Positions 49,491 to 60,695 of a DNA stretch of 64,000 nucleotides are shown here, in pieces. Under the pieces are notes generated by a model. That model did not search any database and was not told the DNA's origin. It saw only the letters and a program-made list of their open reading frames with translations. Both the position numbers and the translations under genes were made by a program. The DNA is from Steroidobacteraceae bacterium. Its GTDB lineage: Bacteria; Pseudomonadota; Gammaproteobacteria; Steroidobacterales; Steroidobacteraceae. Every line of letters starts with the position of its first letter. The stretch's first letter is position 1. The stretch is from assembly GCA_019187185.1 (NCBI GenBank), contig JABAQU010000017.1:21580-85579 (forward strand), written 5' to 3'.

Positions 49491-51224
49491 ATGCGCACGA
49501 CGTTGCACAGGCTGTTGGCGCCGGCGATCGCCGCGGGCATCTGTTTCCTCGCCGCAGCCTGCGGCGGAGGCGGCGGTTCGAGCGAGCCGTCGGGTCCGCC
49601 GCCACCACCGCCACCCCCGGCGATCACCAAGGCCCAGGCTTATTCGTTCCTGAACGAGGCGACTTTCGGCGCCACGGAAGCCGAGGCACAGCGGCTCATC
49701 GCGCTCGGCGATTCGACGAGCGCCTACGGTCGCTGGATCGACGAGCAGCTGCAGCAACCCGCGTCGCTGCAGCTGCCTCATGTGCAGGCCGCATACGCCG
49801 CCCTGCCGCAGCCCGTGCAGAACATCGGGCAGCTCAACAGGGATCGCGTCGACATCTGGTTCCGCAATGTCGTGAACGGCCCCGACCAGCTGCGCCAGCG
49901 CGTCGCATTCGCGCTGTCCGAGGTCATGGTCGTCTCGCAGCAGAGCGTGCTGCAGGCGTATCCGTTCGCGCTCGCGGACTACCACGACGTGCTGGCGCGC
50001 AACGCCTTCGGCAATTTCCGCACGCTCATGGAAGCGGTGACCCTGCATCCCGCGATGGGCCTGTATCTGTCGATGCTCGGCAATCGCAAACCCGACGCGG
50101 CGAGCAACATCCGTCCCGACGAAAACTACGCACGCGAGCTGATGCAGCTGTTCACGATCGGACTCGTGCGGCTGAACGCGGACGGCTCGGCGCAGATCGA
50201 CGGGCAGGGGCAGAAGGTACCGACCTACGATCAGTCGATCATCGAGGGATTCGCGCACGTCTACACGGGCTGGAACTGGGCGGGCGCGGCGAGTTTCGGC
50301 CAGGCGCGCCCGACACTCGCAAACCAGGTGCAGCCGATGCAGGCCTACGGCAACCAGCACGACACCGGCGCGAAGAAAGTGCTCTCGTATCCGGGCGCCG
50401 CGTTCGTCGAGATTCCGGCGCGCACGCCTGCCAACCCCGCGGCGGACCTGAAGGACGCGCTCGACAACATCTTCAACCACCCGAACGTCGGGCCCTTCAT
50501 CGCGCGACAGCTCATCCAGCGCCTCGTGACGAGCAATCCGTCGCCGGCTTACGTGCAGCGCATCGCCGGCGTGTTCGCGAACGACGGCTCGGGCCAGCGG
50601 GGCAACCTCGGCGCCGTCGTGCGTGCGCTGCTCCTCGACCCGGAAGCGCGTACTCCGCCGGCGGGCGACTCGGCGGGCAAGCTGAAGGAACCGCTGCTGC
50701 GGGTGACCCAGCTGTGGCGCGCATATGGCGGCCGCAGCGAGAGCGGGAGTTTCGACGTGCAGACCCTGACCGCCGTCGCGGGCCAGGGTCCGCTGCAGGC
50801 ACCGTCGGTGTTCAACTTCTTCAGCCCCTCCTATTCGCCGCCCGGCGAGATCGCGGAACAGGGGCTCGTGGCGCCCGAACTGCAGATCGCCACCGAGTAT
50901 CTCGATACGCTGCTCGCCAATTACCTGTTCGTCCAGGCCTTCTGCTACACGTCGTCGCCGGTCACGGGGTGTCCCGCCGTGCGGCCCGAGATCCGGCCCG
51001 ACCTCGTGTTCATCGACGTGAGTGCCGAGAACGCCCTCGCGAACGATCCGGCGGCGCTCGTCGACCGCATCGCGCAAAAGCTGCTCGGCGGCCCGCCCTC
51101 GGCTGCGCTCCAGACCGAGGCACGCGCTGCCGTGGAACGGGCGCCCGCGACAATCGCCGGCCTCAGGGTCGCCGAGGCGCTGTACCTGGTGTCGACTTCG
51201 CCCGAGTACGCGACGCAGCGCTGA
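49491..51224 (+). CDS. DUF1800 family lipoprotein
   Basis: A 577-residue secreted protein of the DUF1800 family, whose function is unknown. The start gives MRTTLHRLLAPAIAAGICFL with a lipobox (LAAAC), then a Gly tract and an eight-proline tract before the DUF1800 domain. Domain features seen include FLNEATFGATEAEAQRL, DENYARELMQLFTIGL, VYTGWNWAGAA and PFIARQLIQRLVTSNPSP, and the IFNHPNVGP block. GGGAGAG is three bases before the ATG at 49491. It is followed 17 bases later by the DUF1501 gene; such pairs are common and conserved in bacteria, and the pair may build an extracellular or polysaccharide-related structure, which is speculation. Confidence 0.92.
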   Translation: MRTTLHRLLAPAIAAGICFLAAACGGGGGSSEPSGPPPPPPPPAITKAQAYSFLNEATFGATEAEAQRLIALGDSTSAYGRWIDEQLQQPASLQLPHVQAAYAALPQPVQNIGQLNRDRVDIWFRNVVNGPDQLRQRVAFALSEVMVVSQQSVLQAYPFALADYHDVLARNAFGNFRTLMEAVTLHPAMGLYLSMLGNRKPDAASNIRPDENYARELMQLFTIGLVRLNADGSAQIDGQGQKVPTYDQSIIEGFAHVYTGWNWAGAASFGQARPTLANQVQPMQAYGNQHDTGAKKVLSYPGAAFVEIPARTPANPAADLKDALDNIFNHPNVGPFIARQLIQRLVTSNPSPAYVQRIAGVFANDGSGQRGNLGAVVRALLLDPEARTPPAGDSAGKLKEPLLRVTQLWRAYGGRSESGSFDVQTLTAVAGQGPLQAPSVFNFFSPSYSPPGEIAEQGLVAPELQIATEYLDTLLANYLFVQAFCYTSSPVTGCPAVRPEIRPDLVFIDVSAENALANDPAALVDRIAQKLLGGPPSAALQTEARAAVERAPATIAGLRVAEALYLVSTSPEYATQR

Positions 51225-51241
51225 ACGACCTGGAGTCACCC

Positions 51242-52648
51242 ATGAGTCACGCACGCCTGAAACGCCGCCAGCTCCTCAAGATCGCCGCCGCCGGTGGCGC
51301 GGCCTTCGCGTTCGGCCGCCTGTCCGACGCCGTGTACGCGCAGGCGATCAACGCCTATGCGCGCTTCGCCGACTACAAGGCACTCGTGTGCGTCTTCCTT
51401 TTCGGCGGCAACGACTCGTGGAACATGGTCGTGCCACGCAGCGCCGCGGAGTACGCGGCCTACCAGCAGTCGCGCCAGAACCTCGCCGTCGCGCAGGCGG
51501 ACCTGTTGCCGATCACGCCGGCGACGCCGCTCGCGAACGGCGCGCAGCTCGGCCTGCATCCTTCCATGCCCGAGATTGCCACGCTCTTCGAGCAGGATGC
51601 GGCGTGCGCAATCGTCGCGAATGTCGGGCCGCTCATCACGGCGACCACGCTCGCGCAATACGAGGCGAAGTCGGTGGCGCTGCCACCGCAGCTGTTTTCC
51701 CACAACGACCAGCAGGACCAGTGGCAATCGCTGCGCGGGCGCGCGACGTCCAGCACGGGCTGGGCGGGGCGCATCGCCGACGCGCTCGGCACACAGACGG
51801 GGCCCGCCGTGCCGCTCAACATTTCCTTGTCCGGCCAGTCGCTCTTCCAGGCGGGCGGGAACAGTTCGCCCTACGTCATCGGGCCGACCGGGCCCGTGAA
51901 CTTCTTCGGCCTCGACGGCACGGATGCCCTGTCCGTCGCGCGCAAGGGCAGCGTCGAGACCGTGGCCGGCGCGACCTACGACACGATTTACGCGCGCGGC
52001 TTTGCGCAGGTGCGCCCGCGCGCACTGCGTTCCGCGGCATCCGTGAATGCCGCGCTCGCGACCGTGCGCGCGCCGAACGCCGCGCCGTTCACGACGGTGT
52101 TTCCTTCCTCCCCGCTCGGCACGCAGCTGAAGACCGTCGCCGAGATGATCGCCGTGCGCAGCACGCTCGAGGCTTCGCGGCAAATCTTCTTCGTCGCGAC
52201 GGGCGGCTTCGATTCGCACGACGACCAGGCGCAGGACCAGCCGGGGCTCCTCGCCAACCTGAGTGCCTGCCTCGGCGCGTTCCATCGCGCAACGGTCGAG
52301 ATGGGTGTCGCGCAGAGCGTCACGGCGTTCACGCAATCGGACTTCGGGCGCACGCTCACTTCCAACGGCGACGGCACGGATCACGCGTGGGGTGGCGTGC
52401 AGCTCGTCGCGGGCGGCGCCGTGCGCGGTCGCGATGTCTACGGTGGCTATCCGGTGCTGCGCATCGGCGCAACGCTGGCCGCCGACGGGGCCGACGATGT
52501 CGGCGGCGGGCGCTTCATCCCGACGACCTCCTCCGACCAGTACGCCGCCACGCTCGCACGCTGGTTCGGCGTGACCGACGCGGACCTTTCGCTGATCGCA
52601 CCGAGCATCGACAACTTCGCGCAACGCGACCTCGGCTTCATGGCCTGA
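51242..52648 (+). CDS. DUF1501 family protein with Tat signal
   Basis: A 468-residue DUF1501 protein (alkaline phosphatase/sulfatase-like superfamily fold in known models). The start MSHARLKRRQLLKIAAAGGA is a textbook twin-arginine signal (RRQLLK), so it is exported folded by TatABC, which is encoded 1.9 kb upstream. The domain shows LVCVFLFGGNDSWNMVVP, GLHPSMPEIATLFEQ, FATGGFDSHDDQ and FTQSDFGRTLTSNGDGTDHAWGG, typical of this family with putative metal-site Asp/His. Function unknown. It ends at a hairpin. Confidence 0.92.
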   Translation: MSHARLKRRQLLKIAAAGGAAFAFGRLSDAVYAQAINAYARFADYKALVCVFLFGGNDSWNMVVPRSAAEYAAYQQSRQNLAVAQADLLPITPATPLANGAQLGLHPSMPEIATLFEQDAACAIVANVGPLITATTLAQYEAKSVALPPQLFSHNDQQDQWQSLRGRATSSTGWAGRIADALGTQTGPAVPLNISLSGQSLFQAGGNSSPYVIGPTGPVNFFGLDGTDALSVARKGSVETVAGATYDTIYARGFAQVRPRALRSAASVNAALATVRAPNAAPFTTVFPSSPLGTQLKTVAEMIAVRSTLEASRQIFFVATGGFDSHDDQAQDQPGLLANLSACLGAFHRATVEMGVAQSVTAFTQSDFGRTLTSNGDGTDHAWGGVQLVAGGAVRGRDVYGGYPVLRIGATLAADGADDVGGGRFIPTTSSDQYAATLARWFGVTDADLSLIAPSIDNFAQRDLGFMA

Positions 52649-52653
52649 CGCGC

Positions 52654-52674
52654 GGCGGCTCTCGTCCGGCCGCC
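52654..52674 (+). terminator. Hairpin after the DUF1501 gene
   Basis: GGCGGC (52654-52659) pairs with GCCGCC (52669-52674) around a 9-base loop just downstream of the stop, and is followed by TTG only. A possible end of the DUF1800-DUF1501 transcript. Confidence 0.4.
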
Positions 52675-52754
52675 TTGCCCGCGCGAGGCGACATCAGTCA
52701 CACTCCGGCGCCATCGCGGCGCCACGCGCCCGCCAGCAACGAGAGAGTCCGCCC

Positions 52755-54259
52755 ATGGCAGATTCGATGTCGACTACGGTGGTCGCGGGAGATTCGGGCC
52801 GTTCTTTCTTCGGCCATCCGCGGGGGCTCGCCACACTCTTCTTCACCGAGATGTGGGAGCGTTTCACTTATTACGGCATGCGGGCGATCCTCGTGCTGTT
52901 CCTCGTCGCAGCGATCGAAGAGGGTGGCCTCGGCATCGACGATCGCACCGGCAACGCGATCTACGGCCTCTACATCTCGGGCACCTACCTGCTGTCGCTC
53001 GCGGGCGGGTGGATCGCCGACCGGCTGACCGGCGCGCAGCGCGCGGCGTGGTGGGGCGGGATCTTCATCATGGTCGGCAACGGTCTCCTCGCGACGGGCT
53101 CGACGCAGCTGTTTTTCCTCGGACTCATGCTGATCGTGTGCGGTGTGGGGCTCCTGAAGCCGAACATCAGCGCGATCGTCGCCCAGCTGTACCCCGAAGG
53201 CGGCTCGCGCCGCGACGCCGGCTTCTCGATCTTCTACATGGGCATCAATGTCGGCGCGTTCCTCGGCTCGACGATCGTGCCGATCCTCGCGGCGCGCTAT
53301 GGCTGGCGCATGGGCTTCGGCGCGCCTGCGGTCGGCATGCTGCTCGGGCTCGTGCAGTTCGCGCTGACGCGCCACTACCTCGGTCACGCGGGCGTCGACC
53401 CGGGCATGACGCACGCCGACCCGGCCGCCACCCGGCGCGCCTGGTGGATCGTCGCCGCCGTCGTCGTCGCGCTCTTCGCCGTGGTCGGCCTCGCGATCGG
53501 CGGGCGCATCCACATCGACCCGGTCGACCTGCTGGAAAGCTCGTTCTGGGTGATCAGTGCGTTCGCCGCGGGCTACTTCGCCTACATGCTGTTCTTCGCC
53601 GGCCTCGAGACGATCGAGCGCAAGCGCGTGCTCGTGATGCTCGCGTTGTTCATCGCCTGTGCGATGTTCTGGGCCGGGTTCGAGCAGGCAGGCTCCTCGC
53701 TCAACATCTTCGCGGACCGGCACACGGACCGCCAGATCGGCAGCTGGCTGATGCCGGCCGGCGTGCTGCAGAACGTCAATCCGCTGTTCATCATCATTTT
53801 CGCTCCGGTGTTCGCGGCGCTGTGGATTGCGCTCGGCAAGCGCAATCTCGATCCGTCGGCGCCGGTGAAGTTTGCGCTCGGCCTCATCCTGATGGGCTGC
53901 GGGTTCGTCGTGATGTATTTCGCCGCACAGTACGTGGTCGCGGGCGAGAAGGTGCTGCCGACCTGGCTCGTCCTCACCTATCTCTTCCACACGTTCGGCG
54001 AGCTGTGCCTCTCACCGGTCGGCCTGTCGTCGATGTCGAAGCTCGCGCCCGCGCGCTTCGTCGGCCAGGCGCTCGGCGTGTGGTTCCTCGCGACCGCGAT
54101 CGGCAACAACCTCGCCGGCCAGTTCGCGGGCGAGTTCGACCCGAACAACATCGCCGCGATGCCGCAGCAGTTCCTCGGCATCTTCTGGTGGGGTGCGATC
54201 GGAGGTGCCGTCATGCTGCTCATATCACCGTACGCAAAGCGCCTGATGGGAGGCGTGAA

Positions 54260-54263
<4 letters not shown>
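52755..54263 (+). CDS. POT/PTR2-family proton-coupled di/tripeptide transporter
   Basis: A 502-residue inner-membrane symporter with 12-14 helices that imports di- and tripeptides with protons. The ExxER motif is FTEMWERFTYYGMRAILVL, the family signature continues with GIFIMVGNGLLA, FYMGINVGAF and the conserved FEQAGSSLN in the middle. No signal is needed. It ends with a four-base overlap (ATGA) onto the M2 peptidase gene, a strong sign of one peptide-use operon. It follows the DUF1501 gene after 106 bases with a hairpin between. Confidence 0.94.
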
Positions 54264-56092
<1,829 letters not shown>

Positions 56093-56102
56093 TCTCCGGC
56101 GC

Positions 56103-56795
56103 ATGATGCTGCAGACCTGGGAAATCGCCGTCCGCCTCCTGCTCGCCGCCGTGCTCGGCGGCGTGATCGGTTTCGATCGGGAACGCCACGCCTGGGCCGC
56201 GGGCCTGCGCACGCACATGCTCGTGTGCCTCGGCTCGGCCCTCGCGATGATCGTTTCGGCGTATGCGTTTTCCGGCATCCTGCAGCAGTGGCCCCGCGCA
56301 GTGCTCGACCCGTCGCGCGTCGCGGCGCAGGTGATCAGCGGCATCGGCTTCCTCGGCGCCGGCACCATCATGTTCCTGCACCGCGAGAACGTGATCCGCG
56401 GCCTCACCACCGCGGCGGGTCTCTGGACCGTGGCGGCCATCGGACTCGCGGTGGGCGGCGGGATGCTGGCGGCGGCGGCAATCGCGACCGCGGTGGCGTG
56501 GGCGATCCTCGCGGTGCTGAAGCCGCTCGAGCGGCGCTTCGCGCTGCGCAAGACGTTGCCGCAGCTGCGAGTCGATTTCGCGGGCCGCGCGTCGCTCGCG
56601 GCGATCGAACAGCTGCTCGCGAGGCACGAACTGCCCGCGAGCACGGTCGTCACGCGCCACAATGCGGACGACGGCGACGAGGTCACGGTGGAGTTTGCAC
56701 GCGGTGCCGCGCGCCCCGTGCTCGGCGAACTGGCCGATGCGCTGCGCGCGCTGCCGGGGGTCCAGTCGGTGGCGCTCGACTACACCGCGCATTGA
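56103..56795 (+). CDS. MgtC/SapB family membrane protein
   Basis: Inner-membrane protein of 230 residues with about five N-terminal helices and a soluble C-terminal ACT-like domain (residues ~150-230). The family signature is GGVIGFDRERHAWAAGLRTH followed by GIGFLGAGTIMF and RGLTTAAGLW. MgtC proteins affect acid, magnesium and membrane-potential homeostasis by interacting with F-type ATP synthase. It follows the M2 gene after ten bases. Confidence 0.9.
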   Translation: MMLQTWEIAVRLLLAAVLGGVIGFDRERHAWAAGLRTHMLVCLGSALAMIVSAYAFSGILQQWPRAVLDPSRVAAQVISGIGFLGAGTIMFLHRENVIRGLTTAAGLWTVAAIGLAVGGGMLAAAAIATAVAWAILAVLKPLERRFALRKTLPQLRVDFAGRASLAAIEQLLARHELPASTVVTRHNADDGDEVTVEFARGAARPVLGELADALRALPGVQSVALDYTAH

Positions 56796-56817
56796 CCGCG
56801 CAGCCCTTGCGGCTGAA

Positions 56818-56846
56818 AGCTATAAGCTATGGGCCATAAGCCATAA
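56818..56846. promoter_or_regulatory. AT-rich imperfect palindrome before the OPT gene
   Basis: In a GC-rich setting this short tract (GCTATGG... and CCATAAGC, with repeated CTAT/CATA words) forms an imperfect dyad, GCT-ATGG against CCAT-A-AGC with one bulged base. It could be an operator or AT-rich promoter element for the OPT transporter at 56858. No canonical -35/-10 spacing fits. Confidence 0.4.
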
Positions 56847-56857
56847 CGGGGGTTCCC

Positions 56858-58798
56858 ATGGCCGCAACGGCCCAGCTGTCCTTACGTGCCATCGTGCTGT
56901 CGATGGTCCTCGCGATGATCCTCGCCGCGGCGAACACCTATCTCGGGCTCTTTGCGGGCCTCACGATCGCGTCGGCCATCCCTGCCGCGGTCGTCTCGAT
57001 GGGCGTGCTGCGCCTCCTCGGCGGCGGCACGATCCTCGAGAACAACATCGTCGCGACGGGCGCCTCCGCGGCGGCCTCGATCGCCGCGGGTGTCATCTTC
57101 ACGATTCCCGCGCTCGTGATCCTGCAGTACTGGAGCGATTTCCGGTACTCGTGGGTGCTCGCGATCGCCGGTCTCGGCGGCATCCTCGGCGTGCTGTTCT
57201 CGGTGCCGCTGCGCCGCTCGCTGATCATCGAGCAGAAGCTCAAGTTCCCGGAAGGCATGGCGGCCGCCGAAGTGCTGAAGACGGGCGCCAATCCGGCGCA
57301 GGGGCTCCGGATCCTGATGGGCTCGGCGCTCGGCGGCGGCCTCGTCAAGCTCCTCGCGGGCAGCGGCCTCAGGCTGATCCCCGACACGGCGGCGTTCGCG
57401 TCGTACGCCGGGAAGGGCATCGCCTACATGGCGGCGAACCTGTCACCGGCGCTGCTCGGCGTCGGTTACATCGTCGGGCTCAATGTCGGCATCGTGATCG
57501 TCGGCGGCGGCATCATTTCCTGGAACATCGCGATTCCGCTCTACGCGGCGCACTATGCGAACGCCGACCCCGCGCTCGCCACCGCGCTGCAGGGCCTCTC
57601 GGCAAACGACGCGGCCTATGCGATCTGGGCCGCGAAGATCCGCTACATGGGTGTCGGCGCGATGCTGATCGGTGGCCTGTGGGCCGTCGTGAGCCTGCGC
57701 AGCTCGCTGCTGTCCGGCGTGAGAAGCGGCCTTGCGGCCACGCGTGCCGGCGCGCGCAGCCTCCTCGCCGAAACCGAGCGCGACCTGCCGATGAACCTCG
57801 TGCTGATCGGCATCGTGTTGTTCACGATTCCGCTCGCGCTGCTGTACCAGGCCATCGTCGGCAGCTGGGGCGTGAGCGTGCCGATGACGATCATCATGAT
57901 CGTCGCGGGCTTCGTGTTCTGCTCGGTGTCGGCCTACATGGCGGGCCTCATCGGTTCGTCGAACAACCCGGTGTCCGGCATCACGATCTGCACGATCCTG
58001 TTCGCCTCGCTCGTGCTGTGGCTCCTGATGGGCCGCACGGCGCCGCTCGGCCCGGTCGCCGCGATCATGATCGGCGCGGTCGTGTGCTGCGCGGCCGCGG
58101 TCGGCGGCGACAACCTGCAGGACCTCAAGTGCGGCCAGCTCGTCGGCGCGACCCCGTGGCGCCAGCAGGTGATGCTCGCGATCGGCGCGGTTTCGTGTGC
58201 GCTCGTGATGGCGCCGGTGCTGAACCTGCTGAATGCCGCGTACGGCATCGGCGCTCCGACCGCCGATCACCCGACGCCGCTCCTCGCGCCGCAGGCGACG
58301 CTGATGGCGTCCGTTGCCCAGGGCATGTTCGGCGGCCAGCTGCCCTGGACCATGGTGACGATCGGCGGCGCGATCGGTGTGGCGATCATCCTCGTCGACC
58401 AGATCCTGAAGGCGCGCGGCGCGCATTTCCGCGTGCCGGTGCTGGCGGTGGCCGTCGGCATCTACCTGCCGCTCGAGTACACGACCCCGATCTTTCTCGG
58501 TGGCCTCCTCGCGCACCTCGCCGACCGCGCGCGGGGCGTGAAGGCGGGCGCGAGCGAGGCGGAGCGCGTCGCCGACAAGGGCGTGCTGTTCGGCGCCGGC
58601 ATGATCACCGGGGAGGCGCTGATGGGCATCGTCATCGCGATCCCGATCGTCGCGACCGCCGACCGTGACGTGCTCGCGCTGCCGCCCTCGCTGCACTTCG
58701 GCGCGTGGCTCGGCATCGCGCTGGTGGCAGCCCTCGGGTGGTGGATGTACCGCGTCGCGATACGCGACCGGTCCGCCGGCGGCGCCACGCCGGAATGA
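56858..58798 (+). CDS. OPT-family oligopeptide transporter
   Basis: A 646-residue membrane protein with 14 or more helices of the OPT superfamily, which moves oligopeptides or metal-chelate complexes with protons. Characteristic features are the NTYLGLFAGLTIASAIPAAV first helix block, EGMAAAEVLKTG, MAANLSPALLGVGYIVGLN and GGDNLQDLKCGQLVGATPW. It starts at 56858 and its stop overlaps the thioesterase gene (ATGA). Bacterial members are poorly characterised; peptide uptake fits its neighbours (POT, M2) but a siderophore role is possible. Confidence 0.92.
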   Translation: MAATAQLSLRAIVLSMVLAMILAAANTYLGLFAGLTIASAIPAAVVSMGVLRLLGGGTILENNIVATGASAAASIAAGVIFTIPALVILQYWSDFRYSWVLAIAGLGGILGVLFSVPLRRSLIIEQKLKFPEGMAAAEVLKTGANPAQGLRILMGSALGGGLVKLLAGSGLRLIPDTAAFASYAGKGIAYMAANLSPALLGVGYIVGLNVGIVIVGGGIISWNIAIPLYAAHYANADPALATALQGLSANDAAYAIWAAKIRYMGVGAMLIGGLWAVVSLRSSLLSGVRSGLAATRAGARSLLAETERDLPMNLVLIGIVLFTIPLALLYQAIVGSWGVSVPMTIIMIVAGFVFCSVSAYMAGLIGSSNNPVSGITICTILFASLVLWLLMGRTAPLGPVAAIMIGAVVCCAAAVGGDNLQDLKCGQLVGATPWRQQVMLAIGAVSCALVMAPVLNLLNAAYGIGAPTADHPTPLLAPQATLMASVAQGMFGGQLPWTMVTIGGAIGVAIILVDQILKARGAHFRVPVLAVAVGIYLPLEYTTPIFLGGLLAHLADRARGVKAGASEAERVADKGVLFGAGMITGEALMGIVIAIPIVATADRDVLALPPSLHFGAWLGIALVAALGWWMYRVAIRDRSAGGATPE

Positions 58799-59277
58799 TC
58801 GGGCCCGTGTTCGACGCCGCGGCGCTGCAGGCGTACCTGCGCACGCGGATTCCGCTCGCGGCCGCGATGCAGCTCGAGGTGCTCGCGGCCGATGCAGAGG
58901 CCGTGCGGATCGGTGTGCCCCTCGCGCCGAACACCAATCAGCACGGGACCGCTTTCGGCGGCAGCGTCGCCACGCTCGCGATGCTGACCGCATGGTCGTT
59001 GCTGCACGTCAGGCTGCAGGCTGCCGGCATCCCGAACCAGCTCGTCATCCAGCGCGGCTGCGTCGAGTACGAACGCCCGATCGCAGGCGCCTTCAGTGCA
59101 CGCTCGTCACTGCGTGCCGCCGCCGACTGGCCGCCCTTCGTGAACGGCCTGCGGCGCCGTGGCAAGGCGCGGATTGCGGTCCGCGTCGCGCTGGAGTACG
59201 AAGGGGCGACTGCCGCCCGATTCGACGGCGAGTTTGTCGCGCTCGGCGCGGGCACGTCTCCCCGGAGGTCCACATGA
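58795..59277 (+). CDS. YiiD-type hot-dog thioesterase domain protein
   Basis: A 160-residue hot-dog fold protein matching the C-terminal thioesterase domain of YiiD: PLAPNTNQHGTAFGGSVATLAM is the conserved helix and glycine block, and YERPIAGAFSARSSL follows the fold. Such proteins split acyl-CoA thioesters; the substrate is unknown. Starts in the stop of the OPT gene and overlaps the GFA gene by four bases, so the three are coupled. Confidence 0.85.
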   Translation: MIGPVFDAAALQAYLRTRIPLAAAMQLEVLAADAEAVRIGVPLAPNTNQHGTAFGGSVATLAMLTAWSLLHVRLQAAGIPNQLVIQRGCVEYERPIAGAFSARSSLRAAADWPPFVNGLRRRGKARIAVRVALEYEGATAARFDGEFVALGAGTSPRRST

Positions 59278-59759
59278 ACGGGTTCGTTCCGCTGGAAGGC
59301 GGCTGCAGCTGCCGCGCCGTCCGCTACCGCCTCGAGGCGGCGCCGATCTTCGTGCACTGCTGCCACTGCAGCTGGTGCCAGCGCGAGACCGGCTCCGCTT
59401 TCGCGGTGAACGCGATGGTCGAGACCGACCGGATCACGCAGCTCGGCGCATCACCGGTCACGATCGATACGCCGTCGGCGAGCGGTCGCGGGCAGCAGAT
59501 CGTCCGCTGCCCGCGATGCCAGGTCGCCGTATGGAGCCACTATTCTGGCGCGGGGCCGGGCATCGCCTTCCTGCGTGTCGGCACGCTGGATGAACCCGCG
59601 CGCATTCCGCCCGACATCCACATCTACACATCCACCCGGCTGCCCTGGGTCGTGCTCCCCGAAGGCGCGCGCGTCGTGCCGGAGTTCTACGACGCAAAGA
59701 CGGTGTGGCCGGCCGACAGCCTCGCGAGGTTCCGGGCCGCTCGCGCCCGCACCGGCTGA
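59274..59759 (+). CDS. GFA-family glutathione-dependent formaldehyde-activating-like protein
   Basis: A 161-residue zinc-binding protein of the GFA (Mss4-like) family. Zinc cysteines are in GGCSCRAVRY, HCCHCSWCQRETGSAF and RCPRCQVAVWSHY, followed by RVGTLDEPARIPPDIHIYTS. Only some members act in formaldehyde metabolism, so this label denotes fold only. The ATG lies within the thioesterase stop and has GGAGG six bases upstream. Confidence 0.9.
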   Translation: MNGFVPLEGGCSCRAVRYRLEAAPIFVHCCHCSWCQRETGSAFAVNAMVETDRITQLGASPVTIDTPSASGRGQQIVRCPRCQVAVWSHYSGAGPGIAFLRVGTLDEPARIPPDIHIYTSTRLPWVVLPEGARVVPEFYDAKTVWPADSLARFRAARARTG

Positions 59760-59781
59760 CTGTGGCAGCATAGCGGCCCCC

Positions 59782-60693
59782 ATGCCCGCCGCTGCCGCCT
59801 TGCGCACACGCATGATCGTGTGCTTCGCGATCATCTACATCGTATGGGGCTCGAGCTACCTCGCCACGTCGGTGGGTGTGCACCACCTCCCGCCCTTCCT
59901 GTTCGCCGGCATCCGCTTCATGACGGCCGGCGTGGCGCTCGCGGTGATTGCCAGGATACGGGGCGAGCGCATCGCGATCGACCGCACCGATTTCCGGCAC
60001 CTCGTCGTGATGGCGCTCACGTGGGTGGCGGTGTCGAACGGCTTCAACGTCTGGGCGCTGCAGTGGGTGCCGTCCGGGCAGGCCGCGCTCCTCAATGTCA
60101 CCTCGTCGTTCTGGATCGCGATCTTCGGCATGTTCGGCGCGCGCGCCCATCCGATCGACCGTCGCAGCGGCGTCGGGCTCGCGCTCGGCTTTCTTGGCAC
60201 GCTCGCGATCGTCTGGCCGCGCGAGGGCTTCTCGACGGCGCACGTCGTCCCGCAACTCGGCATTCTCGTCGGCTGCATGGGCTGGGCAGCCGGCACGATC
60301 TACTTCCGCAATGTGCGCACGAGCCTCGAGATCCTCGCGTTCACCGGGCTGCAGATGTGCCTCGGCGGCGTGATCATGACGGCGATCGGGCTCGGCCTCG
60401 GCGAGCAGCACGCATGGCAATGGTCGTGGCCGGGCGCGGTCTCGATGGCCTACCTCACGATATTCAGCTCCTGCCTCGCGTACACCGCATACGCCTGGCT
60501 CACGCAACACACGACGCCGGCGCGCGTCGCGACCTACGGCTACGTGAATCCGGCGATCGCGACGCTGCTCGGCTGGTGGCTGCTCGACGAGCAGCTGACG
60601 GCCGTCGCACTCGCCGGCATGGCCGTCATCCTCGCCGGCGTCGTGCTGGTCAACTGGCCGGAGGAAGTCTCGGCACCGGAATCGCCGGGCTGA
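59782..60693 (+). CDS. EamA-family (YedA-like) DMT exporter
   Basis: A 303-residue transporter of ten helices formed from two EamA repeats (YIVWGSSYLATSVGVHHLPP and GWAAGTIYFRNVRTSLEILA). YedA-like members export amino acids or metabolites; substrate unknown here. It follows the GFA gene after 22 bases on the same strand and converges on the YvlD-type gene two bases later. Confidence 0.9.
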   Translation: MPAAAALRTRMIVCFAIIYIVWGSSYLATSVGVHHLPPFLFAGIRFMTAGVALAVIARIRGERIAIDRTDFRHLVVMALTWVAVSNGFNVWALQWVPSGQAALLNVTSSFWIAIFGMFGARAHPIDRRSGVGLALGFLGTLAIVWPREGFSTAHVVPQLGILVGCMGWAAGTIYFRNVRTSLEILAFTGLQMCLGGVIMTAIGLGLGEQHAWQWSWPGAVSMAYLTIFSSCLAYTAYAWLTQHTTPARVATYGYVNPAIATLLGWWLLDEQLTAVALAGMAVILAGVVLVNWPEEVSAPESPG

Positions 60694-60695
60694 CG

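Noticed and set aside
52853..54259. Very long forward frame running from the POT gene frame shadow into the M2 gene
   Set aside because: Only the part from 54260 is real; the upstream part is an Arg-rich shadow of the POT transporter in another frame.
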